Source: Diplosphaera chodatii
Lineage: Eukaryota; Chlorophyta; Trebouxiophyceae; Prasiolales; Stichococcaceae
Assembly: GCA_032358165.1 (NCBI GenBank)
Contig: JAALGY010000023.1
Coordinates: 248,001-312,000, forward strand
Reading direction: 5' to 3'
DNA: 64,000 nucleotides
The translations under genes and the position numbers were made by a program. Below the pieces are notes generated by a model. The model had not been told where the DNA came from. It saw nothing but the letters and a program-made list of their open reading frames with translations, and searched no databases. Each line of letters opens with the position of its first letter. Positions within the stretch are counted from its first letter, which is position 1. Shown here in pieces: positions 50,572-61,963 of the stretch.

Positions 50572-52941
50572 TCAGCTCGCTGCCATGAGGTACTTGCAGT
50601 ACTCCACCGTGTCACGGATGCGCACAAACACAGACTCCCGACCTGCGTCATCACCAGCAGACGGTGAGCTGTTTCCTGCCGACTAGGATGACCCCAGTGC
50701 ACATAACCAGTCAGACGAACATTCGTCGAGCCACAAGCAGGTCTGTGGCCGACATCGGTGTAGGATGCGCACCAATCGTGTCCAGCAAGCCCGAGCGCTC
50801 CAGCATTGCAAACACCCGTTCCGAGGGGTTGCTGACTGCAAAGTGCAGCTTGCGCCGCCGCAGCCCGTCCGCGTTTTGCCGGGGTGCTGCGTGGTGAGCA
50901 GCACCTGCGGGTTTTGCCGAGGTGCTTCACGGTCAGCAGCACCGCCAGCCAGGCGAGGCCGAACGCCAGCTCTAGGGGCACCGTCTCCCGCACGTGCGCC
51001 GCCAGGTACCGCGCCGACTGCAGGCAGCTGCTGCGCCGCGGCACGTGGAAGCCCAGCAGCAGCTTGACCTGTGTGCCGTCATGCCACGTACACAGTGGCA
51101 AAACCGCAGCACCTGGCAATGTGCAGGAGTATGCTTTTGTTCCGCACCAAGCGCTTCTTGTTTGAAGCACACATCAGTAGGCCCTTGACCATATTGAGCA
51201 TGCAGCAACAGGGCGCTGCATGCGGCAGGTTGCTTGGCGGTGGAGACCTGCGAGACGCCGATGACGACTGCGGCGCCAGTGGTGAAGCCGCTGATGACGG
51301 AGTGCGACAGGAAGTTGGTCAGGAACCCCAGCCGCAGCGCCCCCAGTGCGATGTACATCAGGCCCACCAGCACAGAAACCTGCACAGCAATGGAGCAGGG
51401 TTTTGGGTCCAGAGGGTGACGCCGAGGCATGCAGCAGACCCAGCCACAGCATGGCAGATGCATGCTGACAGTGCTGTACCAGCACACAGCATGAAACGTA
51501 GGCAGCAGGAGTGCAATCAGCAGGGAAACTGCAATGCAACCAAGCAGCACCAGCCAAGCCGGGCCCATTTCTAGGCAATTTCCAGGCAATGCTGCCTAAA
51601 TGTGATGCAGTCTGGACGTAAACATGCGGCACTGCAGAGGCCTTCATGGCAGGTCAGCTGGTGGCAGCTCATCTGCATGGCGCAGCACCTGTATGGCGGC
51701 GACGTTGTACTTGTGCTGCGCTGCTGGGTTGGCGGGGTCACTGGGCTCGATGTTGGCCTCAGACCCCGGCACCACATCACCCAGCCCGTTCGACAGCAGC
51801 AGCGAGATGATGGCCACCGGGCCCACCGCCTGCGCAGCAGACACCACCAGCTGTCAATCTCTCCACATCGACAACGTATCCTGCAGTATCTTGCGGCATG
51901 TTTGCCTCACGTGACCAGCAGCAGGATGGCTGTGGCAACCCACGCTGGGCGCCAGCTGGCAGACACTCATTTTCTTCAGGTACAACTGCAAGGCTGAATC
52001 AGGTGACGGATTTGGCAGCACATCTGCTGAAGCACGTCCCATTGAGATCGTGCACTCTGCAATGCCGGGACTACTGCAGCCCAAGAAACCCCTTCGTGAG
52101 TCCAAAACTCACCAGCTGGCGGGAGCTGCCGAACAGAGTATAGGCGAACGCCGGCGCGAAGATGCCGTACAGCCCATACTCCGAGGGCAGCTCCGCCACC
52201 CGCGCATACGACAGGCTCTGCGGCACCGCCATCACGCCCACCGACACGCCCGCAACCAGGTCCGCCTGCGCATGCATGGGGACGCATGTGTGAGGAAAGA
52301 AGCGACTCACGCATCATGTCAGGATGCATCTGCTTGCAGCCACCCGAGCCTTCATATCGTCTTTGCCTTGCCCGACGTATCGATGCCACCTTCGGCACGA
52401 TGCTCCAGGGTGCGCACCCAGAGGCTGGAGCGCCACTGGTACATGAGCAGCCAGCGCAGGCACGGCAGCACCATGGCCGCCCAGTCGAGCGCATCGCACT
52501 AAGAGCACCTCCTCTCCCATCTGCAGCACCAGCAGTGACGACGATCGGTATCTAGTCGAGGATATCCCAAGAAGAGCCTGTGGATCCTCGAGTGTGCCTG
52601 CTTGTTTATATGTCACAGCTCACAGCTCGCCACCGCTGCAGGACGTCGGTCAGGCGCCGGTGCCAGGCCCTGTGGCCGTGCAGGAGGTCCAGCTCCTGCA
52701 GGCTGGGCACCCTGTGGCGCGCCAGGAGGTCGACGCTGCGGCGGCGCGACAGCCGCGCAGCTGCACGCGGCCTGTTGACCGCGGCTGCGGGGTCGTTGCT
52801 GCAGTCCGGCACGCCGGCGTGGCGGCCGCGCTGGTACAAGGGAGCTGTTGAGCCGGGCGGCGGTGCGCTGGCGGCGCTGTGCAGCAGCGGCGTCCGGATC
52901 GGCGGCGAGGCATCATCGGCGCCGTCGGCGGCGTGCCCCAT
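50572..52941 (-). CDS. SulP-family sulfate/anion transporter with STAS domain
   Basis: Start ATG 52941 ([14 protein letters not shown]), a polar N-terminal arm, then [20 protein letters not shown], the conserved entry to the membrane part. SulP signatures follow: [38 protein letters not shown] then [66 protein letters not shown], and [17 protein letters not shown]. The C-terminal STAS end reads [20 protein letters not shown] and [19 protein letters not shown], stop TGA at 50572. Proteins of this type carry sulfate across the plasma membrane or plastid envelope. The gene looks complete apart from possible short exons I did not resolve between the spans. Substrate choice within SulP is inferred. 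Confidence 0.87.
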
Positions 52942-55775
52942 GTCACATCGGCGCCGTCACTTGCGGCTGCGACGACGCAGGCGCCTTCACAGCGGGGTTC
53001 TGTGCCCTGACACCTGGGGCTGACGGCAGATGCGGTGCAGCGCAAGCAGCATGGCGCAAATGCGGTGCCTGCACACCTTGCAAATCAGCAATACCCTGGG
53101 TGCCTCATTGCATGCAGCGGAACATCTGCTTAACAGGAATAGAATTGGTCGGTTAGGACCGAATTGATGGCCTCTGAAGCTGTTTGCACCTCGTGCTGGT
53201 CAAGTAATCCACAAGTGACCTTGCAGATGTGAATGTGCTGGACTTCTGGACAACGCGCCTGTCGTGAGTGTTGCACGTCTGTAGTAATGCTCTGATGTTG
53301 CGGGCTCTGGTCGGCACACATGTTGCGATCGGCACAGCATGCACATGCATTGGACTTGGTTCTATCACGTGCAGTCACGTGCAGCTGGTGTCTGTCAGCC
53401 AGGCTGCTGACATTTCAGGCTCATCAGCCGGCTCTGACGCAACCTAGAGTGACCGAGGCTGCCGATCCTGCTGTCGTGACGCAGATTCAACCTGCATCGT
53501 GTTGATGCGCACCTTCTGCTGCAGTACTGCTGCCATCAATGATGCCCACACGCAAGAGATACTGTGATCGCTTCCGGTCCAGTCACTGTTCTGATCTGGG
53601 TTGCACTGGATTGCAGCAGCCACATGTATCCATCTGTCCAACAGTGTGGCAGCTGCCTATTCCACAGCTCTGTACACCAGTGGCATCGTCTGCATGCTGC
53701 GGCCCGATGCTGCAGCACAGCATGCCGGCAGCACCCTGAAGGCGGCATGCAACGTGGCAGTGCCAGAGCTTCCGCCAGTCGATTGGCAGCGCTGACACGC
53801 TGCCAGGACAGCGGATAGCAATGAGGCCCCAGAGGCAGGGTAGTGCATGGATGGTCCATCGATGAATGAAGGGCCATCGATGACATATGCATACCTCTCA
53901 ATCTGCCCACGGACCAGTGCCCGATGCTGCAGCCAGGATGACGAACCAGACACGAGGGTGAGTTGCCTGTCCTTGCCTCATGGAAGGTGCCTGTCTGATG
54001 CAGCGCCTGCTAACAGTGTGACTGGGGCGATGGCGCTTGGGAACGACCAAAAGCAGCTTGGTAGCGGCACAACAGCAGCACAGCAGCACATGCAGCAAGG
54101 GACAGTGCAGTGCGACGCCCCGCTGCTCCCTGACAGGCGGGCCAGTCGTGTCAGCTGTCCTGGGGATGCAGTTGTCCCTACAGCCTTCACAACTTGATGT
54201 GCTGAGCACGCAGGGTGTATGGAAGTGCATGGTCTGCATATGCCGCATGCAAACCACGCTGCATGGTGCATTCTCGCCAACAGGAGAGCTTAGGGTCACG
54301 CTAGCAGCATGCTCCAAAAAGCTGAGAGCATGCTCGGATGTCTCGCTCCCTCACAAAGGTCAGCTCTCCGCCAGCTTCAAGTAGATTAGTCAACAGGAGC
54401 TCATGCCCGCAGGTGCAGACGGAATCAAGGCGATGCGCAGGCGGATGGTGGCGAGAAGGGTCACGACTGCCAGGGTGGTACGGAGCGTCGTGGCCCAGCA
54501 ACGGCCGCGATCGGCGCCTGCCCATGCATGGTGTGCACCAGCTAATTGGGCGGGTTGATCCCACCCTGCCAGCCGTTGACCTAGGCGGCGTCTCCAGAGC
54601 GCCGCGGGAGGCGTCTGCCGTTTCAGATGCGCCGGCAATGATACTACGTATGCATGATGTCCCTCAAATCCGGGTGTCCAGCGCTGCCGGACGATGTGCC
54701 TTCCCACGTGGCAGCCACCAGCAGAATATGCCGGAACAAAAATTTGCAGTTTCACCTGCCACGTACCTCGCCGCCGCCGGGCGACTGAGCCACCACACGG
54801 CGGTTGCACCGCGGTCACTCTCACCTCTTCACCTCACCAACGCAGAAAGGTGGGCGCGACAGCTGCAGAGGTCGTCAGGCTGTGCCGGTGCATGGTGCAT
54901 GTCCGACAGCATGCGTCAAGGATAGAGGCACACCTCGCAGCAAGACGTGTCGTTGGCATGTGGCCTGGCGCAGAACACTTCTTTCTGCCTGCTACATGCC
55001 GTCAGCACGGTCCCCGCTTGCCGCCGCGAGCCACTCTCGCTGGCTGCACTCATCTATGCATGTTCCGGTCTTCGATATGACAGTGTGCTCAGCCTGTGTT
55101 GCATGACCTGCACGCACTTTATGCGCTTGACCAGCTCGTGTCACACTTCAGTCACGCCTCAAGTTTGGCGCCGAATGGTTTGTGGTGTTATCAGTGCACC
55201 TGCGGTGAAGGTCAGCGGTTTTCAGCAGAGCACATTCATCACGCCGGATGTTACGCGTTGCGCCGACCCGCCGTATCTGTCAATATGCTATCTCGTCCTG
55301 GAGCTTGTCAGGTTTCGGCAGGCAGTAGCCTCAGCGCCGCGCATTCAAAGTCATGAGTGCTGGCTGCCGTGCAAGCTTGTTTGGAGGCGTGTCATGATGA
55401 CCTGCGGCTCGGGGGTACTCGACCCTGTTTGCTGTCTTCGTAGTCTGGCTGTTGGCTTGCCAGCGCAAGCTGCAGTCTGGTGTTCGCGCTTTGGCCTGTG
55501 GCGAGCAGCCGTGTATTACGTTCATGCCATGTTCAAAGTAGCCGGATGACTCATCAGTCTGCTGCTGTCGGACACTCCGTGCTGTCGGACACCTCCAGCT
55601 GCGTCGAACAAAGCCTCCTATGTGGCCGCTCCATCAAAGCACATGTATGTAGTTTCACCGTGTATGTACATCATCAAACCTTTCGACACGGTGTAGCCTG
55701 TTGTCGGGTCTGCCACCAGGTCCAAACCCGGTGTTATATTTAGCTTGATGTGATCTTGCCGCAGGGTCTGCCACC
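52942..55775. other. 2.8-kb stretch without a supported gene
   Basis: Only short open frames with no motif or splice-consistent neighbours are found. Short direct repeats occur (CCATCGATGA twice at about 53855-53885; GCTGTCGGACAC twice near 55567-55590). The right end should hold the promoter and 5' leader of the PhoX gene. A GCAG acceptor 12 bases before its ATG hints at a 5' untranslated intron. Confidence 0.45.
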
Positions 55776-58700
55776 ATGAAGTTCCAGGCAGTTGCGCTGC
55801 TGCTGGCCCTGTTCGCGGGCGCCGCCACCGCTCAGACCGCGCGCCGCGAGCTGCGCAACGGCAACGGCGGCCGCCGCAACCGCAGCAAGACGCTGCCGCT
55901 GACGTACACCACCCTCATCCGCTCCGGGCAGTCCGTCAACCAGGGGGTGCGACGAGACGTCCGCCTGTCAAAATCTCCATGCCCGATGCTGCGAGCTGTA
56001 GATCCTGCGCCGCTGCAGGCTGTAGCTCCTGCACCTGCGCCACACCTCCGCTGCAGCTCCTGTGGATTCTGATGAGGCACTTGAGCGAGAAAGAGAGTGT
56101 GTCTGAAGATAACCAACTGCATTGCTGCTTCCCTGCCGTCACACCTTCCACACGCGCTTCCGTCATACTCACCCGCATCTGCACGACAGCTGTGCTGACA
56201 CCCTCCTTCACAATGGCTCTCTGCAGGATGCGCCCTTGGGTGGCCAGATCGCCGAGGACGGCTCCCCCATCGACCTGCAGGCCCGCCGCGGCGGCGTGTT
56301 CAAGTTCTCGGACCCCGCGGTGCGCACCCCTGCCCGGGCCCTGCCTGCTAGTTAACAAAAACTTTCCCATGTGCACATAAGGCCTGATTCCTCTGATCAC
56401 CGCAGCAGCATCCTCTGTGTAGTTGAGACCCTTCTCGCTCAAGTGCTTGCATGGCACGCCAACTCCAGAGGTCGGGCAACGCTGTTCCTAGCATGAGGGA
56501 GCTGCTGCGGCATTGTAGCGCCTGCAGGCCCCGGATCCTGGTCCTTTCTTGAAGGTGTTTCCGGGTGTCACGGTGCAGGACACATGCAACACCACCACCA
56601 CCGGCGGCCCCAACTGCACGGCGACTACCTACTACCGCATCAACGGGCAGCAGGAGATCTCCCAGAACCCTGACTACACCTCCATCCTGACGGTGCGTCC
56701 GCATACCCCACCTGCACAACGCTGCTGCAGGCGCAGTCGCCTGGTGTTGCGTGATGGCATGTGCCTGATCTGCAGCCATGCATGCGCACAGCCGCCATCC
56801 TTGTAATGCCCAGCCTCATCAACAAACACGAGATCCCATGCACATGGCACCCGTGCTCTGTGCTGCATTGATGGACAAGAGGTGCCCCTGCCAAACAGCT
56901 TTGCCGCCAGGCCAACAAACCCTGGTGCTGCCGACCCTGCGTGCAGGTGGGCAACAAGATCTTCTCCTTCGTGCACTTCGAGGCGGTGGTGCCCAGCACC
57001 GTGTACTTCCTGGAGCTGGAGCAGGACCCCGAGAACGGCGCCCTGCGCGTCACCAAGCAGATGGTGCGCCTTGCTCCAGAGCCGCGTGGTCCCTTGATCC
57101 ATAGCATATTTGTCAGCCCTGCATGTACAGCAGCGGATTGCAAAGGTGCCATGATGGAAGCTCTGCAGTGTTGTGGCACCTTGCATCTTGACACTGGCAC
57201 CTTTTGAAAGTCGTGTGGTATCTGTGCCGGCCATTTGCTGATATGTTCGTTACACTTGGATGGGGTCACAGCTGAGGCACTCCCCTGCTGCCTGCAGCCG
57301 GTGGACTGGAGCGAGTGGGGCGGCCTGTTCCTGCCGTGCGCCGGCTCCGTCACCCCCTGGGGCACCCACCTGGGCAGGTGATGCCCCTGGCATGGATGCC
57401 CTTGCCGTGGCGTCCCAACATCCCACTTACCTCCAAGGAAGAACTATTCGCACAGGTTGCTACCATACACAAGTGTCGACAACGTCGGGCTGCCAGCACA
57501 GCATACGCAGATGCTGCTCTTCTGCTTCCAATTCCACATAAAATACTGTATGCTCTGGACATCTGCTCTGGGATATAAAATTTTACATGCAGGACCAGAA
57601 TGAGCTCAGACGTTGTTGTACCTACGTTCCTAAGCTGCGAGCATTTGCCCCCTGCAGCGAGGAGTACGAGCCGGATGCGCGCTTCTGGCAGGAGGCCACC
57701 TCGCTGGACGGCGCGGAGGCCACCTCCCTGGCCAAGATCGACGCCGAGGGCTACGACCGCCTGGTGCAGTTCGTGCGCTACTTCGGCCTGTACTACGGCT
57801 CCTTCACCCTGGACCAGGCCCGCGCCGTGTACAAGTGCGCCTGTTTTCCTGAATCTTTGCTCAGTCTGGATGTGGTTCCTGACCTTCTACTGAGTGTAGA
57901 TGTATTTCCTGCTGATGGCTCATACTGGCTGGTGTGTCGATGGTCAGAGCAGCCTGCTGCCTGTGCTTCGTAGTGGTACCAAGATCTTCTTTGTGAGTGC
58001 GGCCTAGGTCTGAGCTTGGTCTCTGTTGCGCGCAGCCCCTACAAGTACGGCTACATCACCGAGCTGCGCGCCTCCAAGGGCTTCCGCTACGATAACGTGA
58101 AGCACTACTCCATGGGCCGCATCGCCCACGAGATGGGGTGCGCACCCGGCAGCAGCACCCTCCATGTAGCCCACCAGACGTGCATACCCTTATCTGGTCT
58201 GCTGTTTAATTCTGGCCAGCGCCCCATCAATGCATATCAGCGCCAGGATGATTGAGCCGTGTTGCGCCAATGAGCTTGCTGCCCGCTGTGCAGCGATGTC
58301 ATGCCTGACCGCCGCACCGTGTACATGACCGACGACGGCACCAACACCGGCCTGTGGAAGTTCATCGCCGACCGCAAGAACGACATGTCGTCTGGTGAGC
58401 CTTGCGCAGTTGCAGCCAGCAGCAGTTTGAAAGTGTTTGTTATACACTGACATCTGGCAGGCCATGCTGGTGCTTACCATTGCCTGGCAGAGGGTTTCAT
58501 GGCCGAGTTTCAGGGCAGCAAGCGCTACTTGCAGCAGGGCACTGTGCACAAATACTGAGAAATAATTAATTAATTAATTTCTAATAATTTATAGTAAATA
58601 AATAGATTGCTGCCATTTGTTCCCGCAGGCCGGCTGTACCTGGCCAAGGTGACGCAGGACGGCGCCCCCGGCTCCGTCGCCGACGCCGCCACCGTCGGCT

Positions 58701-61359
58701 TCACCATCGAGTGGATCCTGCTGGGCGCCACCGACCAGGTCAGTTGCATTGCTTCTCCGTGACGACCAATCTTGACCATGGGAGCACTCATTACAATCCA
58801 AACCCGAGCTTGGCTAGTCATCAGCTGACCGCGCAGGCTGCTATTGCCGTGCATTCTGTGGCCCCCGCCAGAGAAGCCAGGACTCCAGCCCATGCGTTGT
58901 GGTGTGCGTGATGAAGGCGCCTGTGGCTGACAGGATTTCCTGTGCTTGCCTGCCCGCAGCGCGAGGTGGAGGGCCTCATCGCCTCGGGCATCAAGTTCCG
59001 CGACATCTTTGACTTCGTCCGCCCCAACACCACCGCGGCCACCTTCTGCCCGGCGGGCTACACCTCCATCAACGCCGGCCAGTCCGACTCCAAGCACGAG
59101 TGCCTGAAGCTGAAGGTGCGCGCCCGCGCTGCGCACGCCTCTGGCTGCATCATGCTGGAGCTGCATGCTGTGCAAGACCTGTGCTGGCTGGCAGGTTGCG
59201 CCCCCGCAGCCTCTGCAGGCCTGTATATCACAGGGCCCTGCAAGCGGCACAGGCGGTGACGGTCCAGTGCAAACTGTTTCGAAGACTTCGCAAAACTGGC
59301 AATACTGCAGGACGACACCCCGCGCACCAAGGTCGCGGCTGCCTTCCTGGAGTCCCGCCGCTACGGAGCCATGCTGGGCGGCACCGTGGAGTGGTCCAAG
59401 CTGGAGGGTGAGCGTTGGGGTGCATGCTGCATGCAGTGATGACTAGTGTGCTGCTCGACGGTCATAGACGGGCCTGCATGCATGCCTCTGCATGCACACG
59501 CACCGACTAGCCTGTGCGCCTGCTGTACGTCTGCATACTGCAGGCTGCAATCGCTGTTTTGGCGCTGAGCTGTGTTGCCTGCAGCACGGCATGGCTGCAC
59601 AGCTGCCTTCCACAACCTGTGGACGTGGTCCAAGCCGCAGCACAAGGCCGATGCTTCCTGTCCATGCATCGCAGGCACGGTGAACGGCACAGCATCATGG
59701 CACAGCCCAAGTCTCATGCTTGGGGGCTGATACTTTGCAGGCATGGTGTACAACGCGGAGCGCGGCACGCTGGCGTTCGCCGCCTCGGACGTGCGCTACG
59801 GCATGGAGTCCTTCAGGCGCGCCGGCGCCAACAGCACCCGCCACGACATCGGCGGCCCCAACGACATCCGCCTGGAGTACAACGCCTGCGGCTGCGTGTA
59901 CGAGGTGAGCAGGCACACGGCGCCCAACCGCACTGCGAAGGCACCTTGCCTCACCCGCTCGTTTTTGCCCGCGTAGGCATGCGCGCTGCAGCCAAGTTCA
60001 GGGTGACAGCGCACCGGATTCGCATCTGATGTGAAAGCTGCCTTGTACGCAGATTGAGCTGACCCGCAACTACGACTCCCGCCGGATCACGCCGCTGATC
60101 TGCGGTACCCCCAGCACAGCCGTGGCCGGAAACCAGTGCGACATCAACGGGTGAGTGCCTCCCTTTACACAGCATAGGTCACGTGCACAGCACATCTCGG
60201 TTGCCGCACAAGCTGTCGTCTCTTACTTGGCCACATCTTGCTGTGAACACCCGCGGCCCCTTGCCATGGACCCTAGACCGAATGCTGTGCTGTTGCCACC
60301 CTGCAGCATCGCCAACCCCGACAACCTGGCGCTGTTCCCCGACCAGCAGATCCTCATCATCGGCGAGGACACAGCCACACACCAGGTGTGCTGGCTGTTA
60401 TGTCTTGACAATCCCGCCATGTCACAGCAATACCATGTGTACATGGCTTGTAGGCGGCAATCACCTACCAGTCGTGTCACTGCTGCCCTGCTGGTTTCGC
60501 ACACCACTGACCACCCAATTAGCTGCCTCTCGTATGCCAGCTGTGCAGCAATCAACGTAGCCAGACTTCTGAGCGACAGCCATGGGTTTCTGTGTCTGAC
60601 GCTGCGCCTGCTCCGCTGCAGAACGACATGCTCTGGGCGTACGACTACGACACCAAGGGCATCACCCGCATCGCCACCAGCCCCTACGGCTCAGAGTACA
60701 CGTCCAACGACTACTACGAGATCGGCGACTACGCCTATCTGACCGCAGTCGTGCAGGTGCGCCCACGCCCGAGCCTCGCCCACCGCGGCCGCCACGTGTT
60801 TCTTGCTGCCTGTGCACGGGGATGCCTGTGCTAGGGCTGCCGTGTGCAGGGCATCAACATGAACGGGCTGTTATACGCCTCAACAAACCCACGACCTGCA
60901 TGGCCAGCGCCCGGCCGCACGCCGCATGCCGACCCCTGACTCGCCCTGCCCTGCAGCACCCGTACGGCGAGTCGGACGAGACCAGGGTCCTGGACCCAGA
61001 GTCCACTGGCCGCGCCGGCGTTGTCGGCTACATCGGTACGCCTGCATTTTCAGACAACTCTGTTGCATTTTCAGCCCAAAGTCGATGCTTCTGCAGGCCA
61101 TTGCGGTGCTTGCACACTCCCCAAGGCGAACAGCCTGACCAGCCTTTCAGCAACTGCAGCGGCATCACCATTGCATGGCAACTTTTGTCTGTCGAGTGCG
61201 TCCCGACAACACTTCACTGGCTCCTCTTTTCTCTTGTCAGGCCCGATGCCGCTGCGGGACATCCGCAACCGCGGCCTCACATTCGAGGAGATCCCGTACG
61301 CAGCGACCAACGCGGAGAAGCACAACATCCGCGTGTCTCCCAGCGTCACTACCAGCTAA
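55776..61359 (+). CDS. Secreted PhoX-like alkaline phosphatase (DUF839 family)
   Basis: ATG 55776 in a GCCACC context. MKFQAVALLLALFAGAATAQ is a signal peptide. About 17 exons give DGSPIDLQARRGGVFKFSDP, KVFPGVTVQDTCNTTTT, NKIFSFVHFEAVVP, GGLFLPCAGSVTPWGTHLG then EEYEPDARFW, PYKYGYITEL, HYSMGRIAHEM, MPDRRTVYMTDDGTNTGLWK, FTIEWILLGATDQ, a Cys pair region (FCPAGYTSINAGQ), ALFPDQQILIIGED, NDMLWAYDYDTKGITRIATS, and HPYGESDE, ending SPSVTTS and TAA. The blocks WGTHLGSEEYEP, GRIAHEM and YMTDDGTNTGLWKF are hallmarks of PhoX, a calcium/iron phosphatase that frees phosphate from organic esters outside the cell. Green algae secrete PhoX under phosphate shortage. Regulation here is not visible in sequence. 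Confidence 0.88.
58560..58606 (+). repeat. AT-rich TTAA repeat in a PhoX intron
   Basis: About 47 bases made almost only of A and T, with tandem TTAATTAA units and AAATAAATAG, directly before the exon starting GRLYLAKV. Confidence 0.8.
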
Positions 61360-61718
61360 ACACCCCTGTGAGAATGTCATGAAGCAGCACAGCAGCAGGG
61401 CTATGCTAGAGAAGATATTCTGAAACATGCAGCGGCAGCGGCTTCAGATGAAGGGCGGCATTCTTGGAAGCTGTACATGTGGGGCAGTGACCATTGTTCA
61501 TTAGTTCCTGGTGCTGTTGGCTGTGACGCAGTGCTCAGCCCAGCGATGGAAGCAGGACAGAAACTACGTAATCTTTTGGCATGTCTTGTATTGCAGCTTG
61601 CAGAACCCATTATGCAGTTGTCATGACGCACTGGCAGTTTACAGCATGTGTAGCAAGCTGACACCCACGAGGGGCAACAACAGCTGTTGCATTGCCGAGG
61701 TCTGTTGCGACTGGCAAC

Positions 61719-61728
61719 TGTAATGTAA
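61719..61728 (+). terminator. Double TGTAA poly(A) signal of the PhoX gene
   Basis: TGTAATGTAA, two abutting copies of the green-algal signal, lies 360 bases after the PhoX stop. Confidence 0.6.
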
Positions 61729-61963
61729 TGTTCCAAGTGTTCACAGTGATTTCTTTAAGAGGAAAAACACGAGCACATGTTCTAACCTTACCACGCATCA
61801 GGAGACATGCATGCACCAAGCAGTGCTGTTAAAATATAGCATCTACCACAAATCGAAGATCAAGGGACCACCATGTCACTATGACAGCAACTGCACAATG
61901 GGCCAAAATCTGTATTCTGGTCAGGCCATGTGTACAGTATAGTACAGGACCCCACTGTATCAC

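Noticed and set aside
53845..53890. Direct repeat CCATCGATGA as a possible mobile-element footprint
   Set aside because: Two copies of ten bases with no inverted ends, no target duplication and no coding sequence nearby.
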